A DNA stretch of 64,000 nt from Todiramphus chloris collaris (Eukaryota > Chordata > Aves > Coraciiformes > Alcedinidae): positions 3,281,797 to 3,345,796 of the forward strand of contig JANVCC010000174.1 in assembly GCA_025345505.1 (NCBI GenBank), in the 5' to 3' direction. The notes below the pieces were generated by a model that did no database searches, was not told where the DNA came from, and worked only from the letters and a program-made list of their open reading frames with translations. Shown piece after piece: positions 12,201 through 27,200 of the stretch. Position 1 is the stretch's first letter. Every line of letters begins with the position of its first letter. Both the position numbers and the translations under genes were made by a program.

Positions 12201-15200
12201 GAATGCAAAGGCAACTCAGAGAGAGCGACGGGAGCCAGAGGATGGGAAGGGGAAAGACACATTGGCAATAACGAGATGCTGCAACTCGGGGGGGGCACCA
12301 GGAAAGCAATGCAGAGAGACAAAGGTAGACTAGGGAAGGGAAGAGCAAGGAAGAAACGTGCTCCTGCTGCCTCTGTGGGGCAGTTTCAGTCTATATGAAG
12401 TCGAGGTGAGGCACTGCTGACTTACACCCCTGAGAATCCAGCTTTCAGGACTGGGTTTGCACCCCTGCAGCTGAAGAGAGCTTTGCCACGAGGCTTCGCT
12501 AGGTCAGCCCTTCGCTTCCCACACCTCTGCATGTTTCAGAACCCTGGCGCCGATCGTGCACCTGGCTCTGAACCTTTCTCATCTCCCGATGGCCTCCACA
12601 GTGGCAAAAGAGAGAGAAAAAGGGGCTGTGGTGAGAAAGTCCCATACAGGAATGCAGAGCGGGTCCCACTTTGCCGGTGGCAGGTGCCCCTCCGCCGCAG
12701 CGGCAGCGATGAACGTCAGCCTGCCCTCCCAAACACAAACGCACGCACGCTTCAGCTCCTGTCCCCATCAGCTCCAGACTGGACAGCCACACAGGGCTCA
12801 GTATCATCTCGCACCGACTGCTGCTCGGCCTTGGCCTCGCCGGTGAACGTGGAGCTCGCGAGCCGGCAGCGGCTCCGCACGTGGAGCGCAGGCGCGCGGG
12901 GGGATGCGGACAATGCCCTCCCTTGTGGCCACCGCCACAGGAACCCCATTGTGTGCCCCGACACTGGGGCTGTGTTCCCCTTGGCCAGCACGCCGCGATT
13001 CTCCTCGCTCTGCGAGGTTTCCCCATCCCCTGCCAAAGCTGAGCCTCACGGGCTTTTTTCAGAGCTGGGGTTTTGCTTCGTTTCCCAGCACGGCACCGTT
13101 GTCAGCGCAGCTCCGTTGGCAGGGGGGATGTTCCCAGCTCTCGTGAGCCTGAAGCTGCCCCATTCTGCTGGAAGTACGGGGACCAGACCCTCGGGGAAGC
13201 CCCAGAATTCTCCCTTGAGAACCCCAAAAGGGTTCCGGTTTGCAACAGGTATCCGGCATTTGGAACCCCTCGCTGTGACTCTTGTGGCCACCCCTTCGAA
13301 AATGTTCCCTGCTCATCCAGCTGAGTCACTTGGAAAATCTGCCTCACAGAGGTCCAAGAGCCTTTGGCCCCACTGCTCCAATCTGCAAGGGGAGAAGAGC
13401 TGTGACACCAGCAAAAGAGGGAAATCCGGAGAAAGCTGCTTGGGATACAGGCTTCCAGTTAAAACCATCAGTTCCAAAGCAAATTCCCATCAGAGGCACA
13501 GCGACGGAAGAAGCAGTGTCCCATTATCTAAGGCAGAGAGAGCATCTTATCACTTTCACTGGATAATCCCTTAATTAGCGTGGCCTCCAAAATAATCCTG
13601 CTGAATGGTTTACAGACAGCGCAGTTTAAAACGAGCCGTGCCACAGATCGCGGGGTAATGGGCAGCGCGGCGTTCCTGGGTGCCTTTCTATTAGCTGATG
13701 AGCTTCCCTTTGTGCCTGCTAAAATAAGGCTGTGCCCCAGCCCTCCCAGTCTGTCCACAGCACTAACAGGCCTTTGCTTAATGCATTATAGCTTGCTGGA
13801 TTTAAAGGCAAATAAAGTTCTTTTCACTCACTCTGAAGACCACCCAAGCCACCTAAAAAAAAAAACCCCATGTGGGCTGAACGCTTCTTTTCCAGAGCAG
13901 TTCCCAGCTTTGACATGAAGCTCTCCAGACATGCAGCATCACCAGCTCCACGGGCACTGTGCTCTTACCAGCCCACGCTTGGATTTTGATGTGGATCTGT
14001 CCGGGCTGCACCAAGCCCCTCTCTGGGTGCTCACCACAGCTGGATTAGCCCAGTCCCTCCACCAGCGCCATGTGCTCTGTATGGACACACCGTACACTGG
14101 CACCAGGCACTCCCTGGGTCTGTTCCAAGCTGGCACCTAAGAGCAGTTTGCTGCCAGCACCCTTTGCAAGGAAAATCAACGCCAGAAGCTCCGTCCTCCC
14201 TGTTGAGGCTGAAGAATTACGATGGGGATTAAGAAATTTAGCTTGGCCTCTAAGAGTGGGAAGAATTGGTGTTACTGTTCATGAAGACAGATAAGAAAAC
14301 AATTATCTCTTCCTGCCTAATGCTGCTGGGACTCGGAGAGTCATGTACAGCCCTAGAGCGTTCAGAAATGAGTCCTCATCATGCCCTCCATCGAGAGAGA
14401 AACGGGGGTCGCTGCAGGAATGAAGTGGGGGGTCTGGTGCCTTAGGCAGTTGAAGTCCTGCAGACCAGGGAGTGCTCCAGGAAATCAAACATCGTATGTG
14501 ATGCAGAGTGAACTTCGGAGGCTGAAAATACAAACCCACCTGTCCTCTGTGTTCCAGTAACAAGCGATTCCTCCTCCTTTCTCTTTCTTAGTGCACATAT
14601 ATTTACATGTGCACTGCCCTTTTAACTGCAAATACTGAGCCGTTCTCAGAGGACAATGTCTGGAAAGGTTCCCTCCTATTGCCAGAAGAAACAAATGTCT
14701 TGTATGAGAGATATTGGCTGGGGGGACAGAAGGAGGTTGGTTTTGGATTGGGTTCTGAACGTCTTTTCTCTCCCCTCCTCCCACTCCCTTTTTCTTCTCT
14801 GATTCACAAGGAAACCACAAAGCAAACTTAAGACTGAATGAGACTTGTTTTTGTGAATGTTCTGGCTTTCTTTTAGGACATTCACTTCCACCCTCATTAG
14901 TCTAAATCTCCTCCATTTATACCAGCCCAATAAACTCAACAAACTTCCACAAGTGTAAACACAACCAAAATCTGCCCTGGTATTTAATTCCCATTGCAGA
15001 ACTGGAACTCCACTGGGAGCTACACTGATAGACAGAGGCAAACTTTAACGCTCTCGTTTGGTCCAATGCTGTTTAATTTGGTTTAACTTAAACTCTTTAA
15101 ACACACTGACCTTTGTGTGAGGACAGAGTTACGTGACCAAAAGCCCAGAGCTGTTCAGTGCTTTTAGCCACGTAGGACCTGGAGCACATCCCTCTGCCTC

Positions 15201-18200
15201 TCCAGATATCTACTCTGAAAAGCACCCAGCAGGACACATACAGGACCCTCCACTGCCAGTTATCTCCATCACCACGTCATCAATGGGCTCTACTCTGTTT
15301 TGGTGCAAAATCCAGCAGAACTAGCCAAAGTTACCTTCATCATCATGTGTCCACTCACTCTTGGGATCTATGGGATTTTAAGATTTCACATTCCAGTCAC
15401 ATATTTCCACACCTTTAAAGTTCTAGTCTCGAATCATCAGCTCTAAAATGACATTAATTCCCTACCTAATAAAGAACTGGAGGAAGAACTCTCTTAATGC
15501 CTATTTACAACGTCTGGATAGCCCAGTGATGCACTGATCTGACAGGAAAGGATGAAGAAACTTCTGAAGAGCACTGGATATAACAAAGTGTTTTAACAAA
15601 TGCTTCCTTTCCCCGTGAAACAGGTTCTCCAGCTCAGGGCTGAGTAGGAGTGATCACACATCAAAGGCTTTGCTTATGCAATCGTTAGGGCCCAGAGTTA
15701 ACTCTGTGCGCTGCAGCCTGGGATGGCACTGAATTTGTCAAGTGGTACATTAAATGTAGAGCTGCCTGGGAATTTTCTGGAGAAAAAAAATAGAAGTACT
15801 TTATGGGATGGTGTTGAGACTGGGAATATTCCATTCTGGAAGGAAAAGATGGACTGATATGTTTTGCTTCCACCACTTTGAAATCAAGCTCCTTTGACTT
15901 CTAAGTTTCACAAGATCTGAGCCCAGCTGGAAACAGAATGATAGTTTTCAAATGAAAAACTACTTTGGAATTTCATATCACACGAGTTTCTTTGACCAGT
16001 TCTTCAGCCCATTCCCCTCCTGAAATAAAAACTGGGAAAAATCTACAGAACTCCCCGCAAATGTGCACTCCTTGCTCCTCACCCCGCTCCGGAGAAAGCC
16101 CAGCCCTGCCCTGGGAATTGGCTCCAGTTGCAGCCTAACCTGTCGCACAAACGGGGCTAATGACCGATTTCTGTAACAAGAGCTGGCAAGCGTAAGAAAG
16201 ATTTCACACCCTCCCTCCCATGAATGGGGAAGAAGGATTCAATTAGGAACACTGCCTATTCCTTAATCATTTCCTTTGTGTGCGTGGTTATTAATATCTT
16301 TACATAACGAGTCAAGCCATGGGCTATGTTTTTCCGCACTCGTTTTGTCTACTACTTAATGCTTACAAAATACATGCAGAAGCCACACCCGTGGAAAAAA
16401 TAAGGGAAAAAAAGGATGCTGTTGTTGGAGTTACTTGCAGTAGCAACTGCATTCTCCGAGCGAACTGAAACCCCGAAGTATTTGACAGCATGCACAGAAA
16501 GAGACTGTCACACTCCAGTGAGTTTAAGTAGATAAGGCAGGTAAAGAGCAAGAGAAGTAAAGAGAGAGGCACGGGAGAGGGAAGGTGACCCAAGGAAGTC
16601 AAAACAAAGGGTCAACACCCAACCCAAGAATAGAACTGAGCCACCTGATCCCTCATCCAGTACTTTGCACTGTCTGACAGATAAATATAGCTCGAAACCT
16701 CTGTCAAAAAAATGAAAGTTAATCATCAAAAGCAAGCTGGAAGTAATGTCTTGCAACAAGACTGGAAGTTGGGAAGAAAGCCAGATGCTCTCAAGCCTGC
16801 AGCTGGCCCATAACAGACCCAACAATAAGTACACACACAGAGCGTGGTGAAACGGTTCAGGCAATGCTGAGAAGATGCCCATTCCCTGCCTGCCTTGTGC
16901 TCAGCACATCTGGATTGTGGCCTTTATATAAGAATACAAGAGAACAGGGGAAGAGGCAAAGGCAGGAGGAATTGTCAACCCCTCCATAAAGTCAGATGGT
17001 AGCACTGCATTGTCCTCGCTTTGGAAAGGAGCCACCACTTAACCACGCGCCTGCAAGTCCTTACTGACCACTGAGCTCTCTTCTCTGCCCAGACAGGAAC
17101 AACTGGAGCCCAAACCCTCCAGATGCTGGCACTAATCCTGCAGACAGGGGTTCCCAGTTCACCGTGTGACACATCTTGGCCCATCTGAGCTCGCAACTGG
17201 CTGAGCAGCTGGAATGAAAGGATGTCATCCCCAGGAGAGCAGCTGCCTCCTCCCAACAGGCAGCGAGGTCATCCCTGCTGAGATGCTCTGCTGAGATGCT
17301 CTGCAGTCACTCAACATTCTCCCATCAGAGAGAGAGCTTGGGAAGCGGAGAGGCAGTGGGCAGAGTCCTGCTGTCTGTATCAGCCTGGATACAAGTGAAC
17401 ACCTCTGCTCACTGGAATGGAGATCCCGCTGCTTCTGGTTTAATTACTGAAGGCCTCATTTGCTTTGGGGAGCAGGGCTGCTGCCGACCAGCACGTTGTT
17501 TAAAAAGGGCTCTTCCTCCACACACGAGCGTTGCTGTTCTGAAAATCCTGACACGGGCTCACGCAGCAAATGAACAAAGGGAATGCTTCACCATGTGCCC
17601 TGTCCAAAGAGAGGGATACAACTGTGCACCGACTCTGATAAAACCACATCAGCACTCAGCTAACACAAGCTGCTGGCAAGATACGACAAGCTGGATACCC
17701 ACCTGCAGTGCCAACCACGACGGCCATCCAGCAGCGAGCCCCAGGCTAACCACGTGCCAAGCCAAGGATGCTGTGCCACCAGACACAGCTACCTGCCACG
17801 CGTTTGGGCTGTACTCAGCACGGTGGGAGCTTGCAAGGGAAGAGGTCATGGCCACTAAGAGCAGGCAGGTTGACTTTAGAGACCCTGACCCACGAAGGCT
17901 CGTTGAGAAGTCTGTGAAGACCCCTGTTTGTGAGTATTCCCCACGCTTGAGCAAAAGGCAGGGAGCCCAACAGCTCTGACAGACGGGTACCTAACAGTGG
18001 AAACCTTGTCAGCGTCCCCCACGCAGCCAACCTCCTCTCACTGCAAAGGGAAGATGTGAGTGCAGAGCCCTGAGTGAGATGTCCTGGAAAGAAAGAAGCC
18101 AAGGAGACAGAGTTCATGTGGGGAGGAGTGCCTGGTTTTGGTTTGAGGCTGAGTCAAGTCCAAGCCACGGCCCTGGATTCTCGATCACTGAGATCACCCA

Positions 18201-21200
18201 AGGCTGACTTGGAAAACAACTGACAGAACCTCCTCAGAACTGGTGACTGTGACACACCGACTGACCCAAGTGGCATTAAATTCAGCCTTCCACTCAACCC
18301 AGAACCAGTTCACATCCTGAACCATCTCACAGGCTAATGCTCTGACAGGACTCTGCCTCCATCCCGGTCACTGGAGTGGTCCAAGGGCACTCCAAGACAA
18401 CCACATGTTCCTGGAGGACCCACAGGAATAACACGGAGTATCCTGGCTTCTGTGGTCTTCATCTCCACATTTCTATGGCTCTCTTCATGCAGTCACCAGA
18501 TTATCCTCAGAGCTGCAGCAGAAAGGAAGGTTCACTCTGCCTGCTTGCCAAGTCTTAACCGTGGCCTTTGCACTATTTTGTGGACAGCTTTTGCACACTC
18601 AGGTTATCTAAAATAAAAATCACCCAGAGTAAGAAATCGATGGCTGCTCTTTGTATTTGATAGCTCCCTTGTCTGTGTTATTGCTAAAGGGGAACAACGG
18701 CTGCAATGATTTCTGCCTGGTCTGAGGCTCACTGCACTTTCAGCACTTCAGCAAGGCAGCCAATCTCTGTCCTGTCACCACAGGCTAGCTCTGATCCCTC
18801 CTAAAGCTTTGCTGTCAGCCTGCAAACCTCCACAAAAACCAAGACCTGTTGCTGCTAATCTCTGTTTCCCTTTCTGCTCCAAAGTGACAAAGCAGAGAGC
18901 AACTCCTGCCTCACATTCCTCCAAGCCCACAGGAAACTGTAAATCAGAAGAAAAGCAAAACATCCAGAGAGAACTTGCAAAAAGCCAAACACCAGGATGG
19001 GCTGAGGGGCTGGGGAAAGGAAACAGGGGACCAGTAAAACCAGCTGTAAGGTGAGCACTAACCCACACCTCCCCCTGGGCTGGGAGAGGTCTGCGGTTGG
19101 TTCGGTTTTGCTTTGCAAAGGCTCTGTTCCAGCTCAGCATCCTCACCGTGACCACCCCAGGGACCGGGAGGTGAACTGCCTGCCCAGTCCCTGTGGCCAG
19201 CACAGGACCTGCTCCATCTCCTCCCTTCAACCCCGAGGACTGTGGTTGAGGCTGAAGCATTTCACTGTGGTCGAACGCAGCAAGGATCCGCTTCGTTTAG
19301 AGGTGACTTGTCATTCTGGTCAAAATGCCTGCGATTTACTTTGGCCCAGATAAATCTATTTATAGTAAGCGTTATGCTAATTCCGCACGCTGGGCTGATC
19401 CCCTTGCACTCGCTGGAGCAATAATGCTTCCTGCTACCTGTTCTTTTTAACCACTCTGTGCAGCCAGCAGACATTTTGTTCTCGGATCATCAGCTCTTAG
19501 TCTAAAGTGGACGTGTACTTCCCTGGCTCCCCTTTCCAGTGAACCACACAGCACTGCATTTCCCACAGCCCTGCTGGTCTCCTCCCAGTGCAAACTGCTG
19601 GCTCGGTCTGAGCTCTGCACTGTGCTTTCAGTAAGCAGGAGAACCCTAGGTAGAAACAGATTATGCAAAGAATTTTAAAGCCACTCACATTTAAGTCACT
19701 TAAAAAAAAAAAACAAACCAAAACAAAAACCAAACTGAATTGCTTTTATTACCTTATCTGAGCTTCACGCTGAGTTTTGTAAAGAGTGATTCATTTACTG
19801 TCACTCCTGTGAGCTAAGGAGTGTGGAGGGGATTTTACTCATCATTAAAATGCATCTGACTTTGGGATAAACTGCACCAATTGCTTAATGGGGAAATGAC
19901 AATAGAAGAGCTGTTTTTAGTGGTCTGAGTCTCCTATTTTTGTTTCAGGATAATGGAATAAGCTGTATTTCTAATCTTGACTAAAATCTCTCTACAGATG
20001 GCTATAAGCACGATGCAGATGTGGAAGGTCGTGCCAATGGTTTTTGATCCTGGGAGCACGAGAGAGTTTTCTGCAGTAAAAAACTGAGGTAGAACAGCAG
20101 AAGCTCAGATGCTGTAAGTGACACTGAAATGATTCTGAGACGCAGGGTCCTCAAATCTCTCCTTGTTTTATTCTCATTTGTTTTTTTTTTTTCAAAGGCT
20201 CCACCGAAAAATTTCTTTTCTCTCTTTGAGCCCAACGATTGTTCAGATACTTGAACTTGTCATCAAACCTGTCAGCTTCAGCTCCTTTCCTGCTACAGAA
20301 CTACAAGGAGCTAGCAGAGAACTCTCCGCTCCTTACAAAGCCCCCGTGGGCAGTACAGTTAGAGATTGCTGGCTTGCCTGGCTGCAAGATGGGGTTTGGA
20401 TTGCTACGAGCAATCCAGTAGAGCCAGGAAGCCACATCAGCCTGCTGTTCCCAGCAGCTGGAGGTGGTGTCAGCGCAGCTTCTGACTGCTACAAGAACCT
20501 CCGAGCAGAGAAAAAAAATAAACCAGGGAAAGTACATCAAGACATGAAAACCAGATTGCCCAAATCTGGTTTCCAGTGGTGCACAAATACAGATGTTTTC
20601 CTGGCATTTGCTGTTCCACTTTCTCATGCTTTTCATGGAGGCAAGATGCAGGTATTGCAACCCCTAAAACCACTTCCAGTATATTTGCTCATGGGTAAAG
20701 AGATTCTGTGCCTAAACTTAGCTTAGCTCCAGCTCTGGTAATAGCGTTCGTAACATTTTGCACAGGTTTTTGCACTGCTTACAGAAATATCCAAGTCTTT
20801 GTTTGAAACATGCAAAATGTCAGTTTATGGCTCTTACCCTTCTGCTGAGAGGCTGGAGGTGTATGTTTAGACAGAGGTGTGAAGCAAGATGACTAAAGCT
20901 TCATACTTTGGTTGCATGATGCTCCATTGACTTTAAATGAGTGCATCACCACTGAGCAGAGCCAGACACCTCTCTTCAGGAGACATACAATGACAGGCAT
21001 GGCTTTTGTACATACACCAAACCAGGCTTTTCCCAGTATTGCTTCATACGTGTGTTCAAAGAGGTTGATTGGAATCTGTTAAAATATTTGAGTTTACCAA
21101 GTACTTCTGCCATACACTGAATTCTCCATCACCACATTCTGATAGCTAGTCTGAGCTCCTGGAGAATCAAGGCACTAAGCAACCTGATCTAGTTGGATCT

Positions 21201-24200
21201 GCTTGGAGAAGGGCATTGGATTAGATGACCTCCAAAGGTCCCTTCCAACCTAAATTACTCTAGGATTTAATGGCTTAAAGATGAAATCCTTTCTCAGCAA
21301 TTCTAATGCACTCCTTATGTAATGTATCTCACGATAACAGGTTTTCCCCAGCTTCTTTGTAATTCACAGTCAAATCTTTGAGGAGACAATAGCAGCGTGA
21401 GCATCTGGATCTCTCACTGTCCAGCCTTGACTGATCTGCAGATCACCGTGCGCACATAAAGCAGGGAGGAAATGCTATACAGAAGGTTTCCCAACACTCA
21501 TCGTTACAGCAGCTGCAGCAAACTGTTTTCTACTTCTGCCCATGGTACTGGAACAGCTTCTCCAATCTTGACTGAAAAGGGAAGCAGCCCAGCAATGTCT
21601 CAGTGCTGCTGCTGTTCCAACACTGCTATTTCAGTGTGTGGGGAAATGAAAATGCCATTAGAAAACCGACGTGGTGAGGGGAGGTAGATCAGGTCAGGAA
21701 ACAGTACTGAACTAGCCCGTTTCCCTAGGGCAGGGTCTCTTCCCTACACAGCCTTTTTGGTGCTTTCAGCTCAGCAGTATGCAGATGTCTGTGCAAACCA
21801 CGGTAAAACCAGTAAGGAACATGGACCTCTCGGGGATTCTACGGTCTGACTGACAGTAAGTCAGGAAGTTGGCATCATCCGGAGGGCAAAGGCTCAGGAG
21901 CAGTCAGGACTACTCATTTCTTACTCAACGCTGATCTTGTCCCCTTCAGTTCAGTGAAAGTCATTTCTCAGCTAAAATGCTGAGCTGAGCACCAAAAAGT
22001 GATGGATTCTCCACGGGGACCATTTGTACACAAATGCAGGAGAACCTGACAAAGATCACCCGGTAACTACCACACCACAACCTCCACCTCCAGCTCATCG
22101 GGGCACGGCACCATTGCTGCTGGTAGCCAGGGATTCAGACTGAACATCTCTCTGCCTTCCTTTCTGTTCCGAACATTTGCTTTGCAGGAGACTGACGTGG
22201 CTGCAGCCTCCCTGGTTCAATATGCAGCAGATCAGCACTGCATCTCTAACACACTTTGGGAACAGTCCAGGAAGAGATTACAGGTCTCTGCATCTGCAAC
22301 CTGCATGGACCACTGCACTCCTGCAGGCCAGTGTTCTCCAGGCCTCTTCTGAGCAGTTCAGTTTCTGGAATGTCACTCAGAAGAAGGATGCAAGAGAGGG
22401 CTTTGGGTTCTGGAGAGGGAAATACCATCCAGAGACTCCTGGGCAAACAAGGTGAGGCAGCAGACACCACAACACGCCCATCAGCCCAACTGCACTGTGC
22501 TGCCAGAAGATGAGTTCCTCTTCAGAGCAGGGATTGCTCCTCTGCTCATCAGAAGGCATCTCCCTTCCCGGGTCTCAAGGACTGAGCTTCTGCAGTGGCA
22601 ATATGGAAACTGCACAGCAAAGGCCAAATCCAGGAATATTCTTTTCTGAGATGAACAAAGAAACATTACATGGGCGTGCAACTTCTCAGATGACATCTTT
22701 TTTGCTTCCTTTTAAAAGCAAAATGGATTTATCACAAAAACTTGTATTGAACAGTTCTGTCTTCTCCCCAAGTGAACTCAGCAGCATCCGTTTACCAACA
22801 GGGCTGGCCACGCTCCAGCAGGCTTTGTTGAGACTTCCCCTAGCCCATGGTCTAGCTCAAGCCACCCTCCCCCAGCAGGGATCTCTTCCACCACTAAATA
22901 CTCCTTGTTTCTTTTTTATCCTCCTTCCCCTGGGCATTGGCTCAGAACTGGAGCTCCCCAACCTCTGTGCTCCCTTTGTCTCTCTCTGAAAGGCTTTTCC
23001 TGTGTCGTGTCCTGCCAAACACAGCAAAGGTCTTGCCCTCTCTGGCAGCAGAAGCACTGAAAGTCCTGACGGACCAGGGGGCAATAAGGGAGGGTCCTTG
23101 CCCCTTCCTTTGCCCTGGGCGAGTTGGGTGCCACTTGTGCCTTCCCAGAGGTGCCAAATGTTTTTTTGCCATGTCTCAGTGCCATAAAACAACTGTGGGT
23201 TTTGTTAGTTTGTTTGTTTTCCTGTAGAGTACTGGTATCAGGAACACAACTCTTTCTTAAAGAGGTGAGAGCTTATGGCTGTGCTGCTTCAGCTGGTGCT
23301 GCATGGAAGCTTGCTGGGGAAACAGGAGTAAGTGTCCTAGACACTATTCATCCCTTGCTTTTATTTATTACTCTCAAGGGTTGGATATGGTCCCATTTGC
23401 AAGCTCTGTCTTCCTCTTACATCCCTCCAGAGGGAACAGAACTGTTGTGATGTGTCCAGGGATGAGGAAATAATTATCATGTACAGGATTAGTGTCTCAA
23501 TCACCAAGCTTTAGAAAAGGACATTCTTTTGAGTGCCACCAGCAGGACTTTGATCAGCTACAGATTGCTTATCTGTTCTCTGTGGTCATACCAGTGATTG
23601 TCACATCCCTTTGAGCTAGTAAATCACCCCTGCAGGATGAGCCTTACTGTCCTGATGCATTCTCCGTGTTGTCTTGGACCCTGCCCTGGAAGTAGGACAG
23701 TCTGGCTCATATACAAGGAGGAAATTCCTAAGCTCACACAAAAAGCCAAAATGTTGGGAGTACAGGGAATCACGGGGCAGGAATCAGGGAGCAGTGGTGC
23801 TTGGAGTAAAAATTAATACATACTCTGTGCTGAATGATGTTGCCCTGGCAAGAGAGAACAAAGTTGGCATTGTAGTAAGTGAGCCTCAGCAGCAGAAAAA
23901 GAACTGAAGCACAAAGTCAAGGGCCAGAACAACAGGGTTCACAGATATTCATCCTCCAGACTGAAAATTCATCTGGAAACCTCCACTTCTCGATTTCTTG
24001 GCACCTCACAGATCTCATCTCAACCCACACTGTTCAGAACCTCAGGTAAAAAGAGAAGTGTGGAGAACTAAAGCAGGAATAACCGTGGTGAACACAAGTG
24101 GAGATTAAAGTCCGTGAGGCTGGATGCTACAGCAGTATGACTTCTGAGAGAAGCCTTTCCCCATCCCAACACCTATCTCCCAGCTTGGAGTTTTCCTGGG

Positions 24201-27200
24201 TCTTGGTCCTGTTTACCAGTTTGGCATTCTCCCACAGTTTTATGCATCACCTCCGAATTCAGATGAGTCAGTAGAACATCAAGAGCTTGCGTTATTCCAA
24301 ACTCCTAAACTCAATCTGGCAGAACTGGTTTTTATTACACTCTTTGGACACTTAAGGCAGGCGTCTGTCTACAAATGTCAGCTCGCTGCCTTCTCTTCCT
24401 CCAGCCTTCAGGTAGGCTGGTCCCTGCAAAGCTGAGAGCAGCAGCTGAAGTGCCAGCCTCCAGACAGTGCAAGCAAGGAAAGCCAGGAAGCCTGTGGGAA
24501 GAGAAGTGTGTGGGAAGTGTGGGGAAGTGTGGGGAAGTGTTAGGGAAGGGAAGGGAAGGGAAGGGAAGGGAAGGGGGCCTCCTGCTATGTCAGTGCTATC
24601 ACAGTGGCTGTTTCCTACATCCTGGGGCGAGGTCACGGTGTGGGGACAAATCCATACTTCCTGCCAAAAACTGGGTTTATCAGCGAGAACAAAGGGGTGA
24701 TACACAGAACAGAAACCGAGCTGTGGGAAACAGCATTGTTTCTCTGAGCTCGAATGGAGCAGGAACAATGGACCTGCTTAAACAGACATTCTTCCAACCA
24801 GCTACGGAGGTTTCTGCATCACCCCGACACTGCAAATGTAGCAGGACCACGGTGATGACTGAGCTGATATTCTTCTCAAGTGGGCATAAAATGCCCTCAA
24901 GGCAAGCCCCAAGTGTGTATTCTTGCATAACCTCACTTTTCCTTGCCACAGGAGCACAGAGAAACCCCCTTTAGCATCTCCCTACGTCCAAGGAGATACT
25001 TCCCTGTAGCAACGTATGCGAACTGTATCCGTATCACCTCCACACACAGCACACTGCATCTCCAGCCCAACGGGCAGAGATCTAGCAGACAAAACCACAC
25101 GTCAAGCTCTGAAGACCGGCACGGCTGCTTGGATGCTGGGAAAGGATGACAAGATCTATGTCCCTCTCCACACATCTGAACCAGGGGCACGCAGGCCATG
25201 CAGCTGAATTTTTTTTCCCCCATAAAACAGCCTCCCACCTTATCAACAGGCAGAAGGAGCCAACCCCTGTGAACCCTGCACATACGTGTCGACACACATG
25301 TTCACACGTGTTGCTTCTGTCAGCAGTAGCATTTAGCAAAGGGTATGGAATTTGTTAAGCCCTGCTGTGGTGTGCTGAAGCAGGCTGGGTACGCAGCGGC
25401 CGGCTTATCGCACTCTCTGATATTATATAATCTGTTTAGACTGTGCCACTTTATGCGTATTTAAGGAATGAATGAGCACTTCACTCTGGGATGCGCCACC
25501 CAGGAGTTCTGACATCATCCCTTTAATCCACTGTAATGAATATACTGCTTTGCTTTTTAGCCATTCCCTCGCTCTATCCAGTAAAAGTTCTGTACTGGAA
25601 CGACTGCTGTCAGAACGCATGTACGCGTGTGTGTGTCACTCTGCAGTGAATTAACTCCATCAGAGCAACAGAATGTTCTCCACCTCCCTCAAGAAGAGAC
25701 CTGGCACATAAGCAAAGTAAACTCCTCCTGCAGATAAGGTGAAGCAAGGCAGGAATGTTGAGCGTGTGTGTGGGCACAGGCTGCTATAGATGCACCAGAC
25801 CGCGCTCGGGCAGCCTCGGACGCAGCGGATGGGTATGGGCTGGTGGGAACACACACACAACCCTTCCGTTATTTTATCCTCGTCCTGCCTTCCTGTAAAT
25901 CACAATCTCTGAGCTGAATTCCCTTCTTTAGCAAACGAAACGCCAGAAGAGACAGTAACATGCAAAACTAAAAAGATCTGGAGATGCGCTGCTTCCAAAC
26001 AAACCCTCTCCACAGAGCCAAAAGATGCACCTCACCAAGCGAAAAGAAGGGAAGATTTTGCCAGGAGGTCTGTGTAGGGCCAATTATCTTGCCTCATCTT
26101 CTTTGGGGAGCAGTGGCTCAGAGGAGCAACCAGCTCCTGCAGCAACATGTGTGGCTTACTCCCTACCTTGACCCGTGTTGGCATTGCCTCATCTGCTTTG
26201 TCAGGGCAGATACGCGCACGCCAGGGCTCCCCGGTCATGCTCACGGGACTGGTGGCAAAGCCAGTTTCCTCACCACCAAGCCTGTGCAGGAAGACAGGCT
26301 TCAAGACTCTTCTCCAAGCCTTCTAGAGGAATAGAGTCTCCAGCACACCCTGGCCTCTTTTCTAATCCACTGCAAAAGAAGTAGAAACACTTTTCCCTTT
26401 CTTCCAGCAGCTCACACAACAATGGGCAGAACATGAAGCGTGATGCTTTTCCCCTGTTGGTCCATGGCCAGCCACACTGGGTGCTGGGACTGTGGTCGTG
26501 GGCAGATACTTCTGGGCTGAGGGCCAGTCTGGAAAAAGTTGGGCATGGATGCAGTGGAGGTGCAGGAAATCAGCCTCCACCCTCCTTGCAATAACTGTTC
26601 GTGATCCTAGTTCTGCTCCCTATCCGAGGGGGTCCTACAGAGGGGAAAGCTGGCAGCTTATCTTCTAGGTGCTGCGTTGTGAGAAGCAGAGATGAGATTC
26701 ACCTCCACACTGCCTGGAAAACAGACACATCTCCCTGGGGCTGTGGTTAAGCCATGGAGTCCATCCATCCCTCCCGGCCCGGGACAGGGGCAGACAGCTC
26801 CAATATACTCCATGCAGGACATTCTGCAGCTCAAGTTCCTCTTCTTGCCCATTCCAAGAGGTTAACAGAGCAGGCTCTGCAGTGCCTCAGATAAAGCAGC
26901 AAATGGAAAGCTACCAGTAGGTAAAAATCTCATCCTGCCCATGATGCCTCCTGCTCCCTCTCCTCCAAGTCTGCAATTGCTGGTCAAAGAAAAAACAAAT
27001 TCTGCTCCTGATTCCCCTCCCTTTCCCCACTGGCAAAGCTAACATGGCATTGTGTTAGCATGGAGCTAAATCTACTTTCTTTCCTTTTTTTTCTTTTTTT
27101 TTAAACTTCCTTTCCTCCACCCTCATTTCTAAAGCAAGCTTTACATTAGACAGGAACCACATTAATTACGGGGAGACCTAACAATCCGTGTGTGTAACAA

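Larger units (their letters stand above)
10466..21175 (-). other. ACAP3: ACAP3 intron 1, middle third
   Basis: About 10.7 kb with no recognised gene. It contains a CpG-rich patch (about 12,540-13,130), a 13-bp tandem duplication at 17,278-17,303, and A/T homopolymers near 13,855, 19,701 and 20,180. The longest open frames are 12,483-13,574 and 17,296-17,979. They have no domain, low-complexity composition and no supporting splice context. Confidence 0.7.

Noticed and set aside
12483..13574. 363-codon open frame on the plus strand inside ACAP3 intron 1
   Set aside because: It opens at a TTG, has no recognisable domain, is rich in Ser/Pro/Arg, and overlaps open frames on the other strand. GC-rich composition explains the lack of stops.
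17296..17979. 227-codon ATG-initiated open frame
   Set aside because: No domain, signal peptide or splice context; composition looks like translated non-coding DNA. Kept as intron unless a transcript is found.
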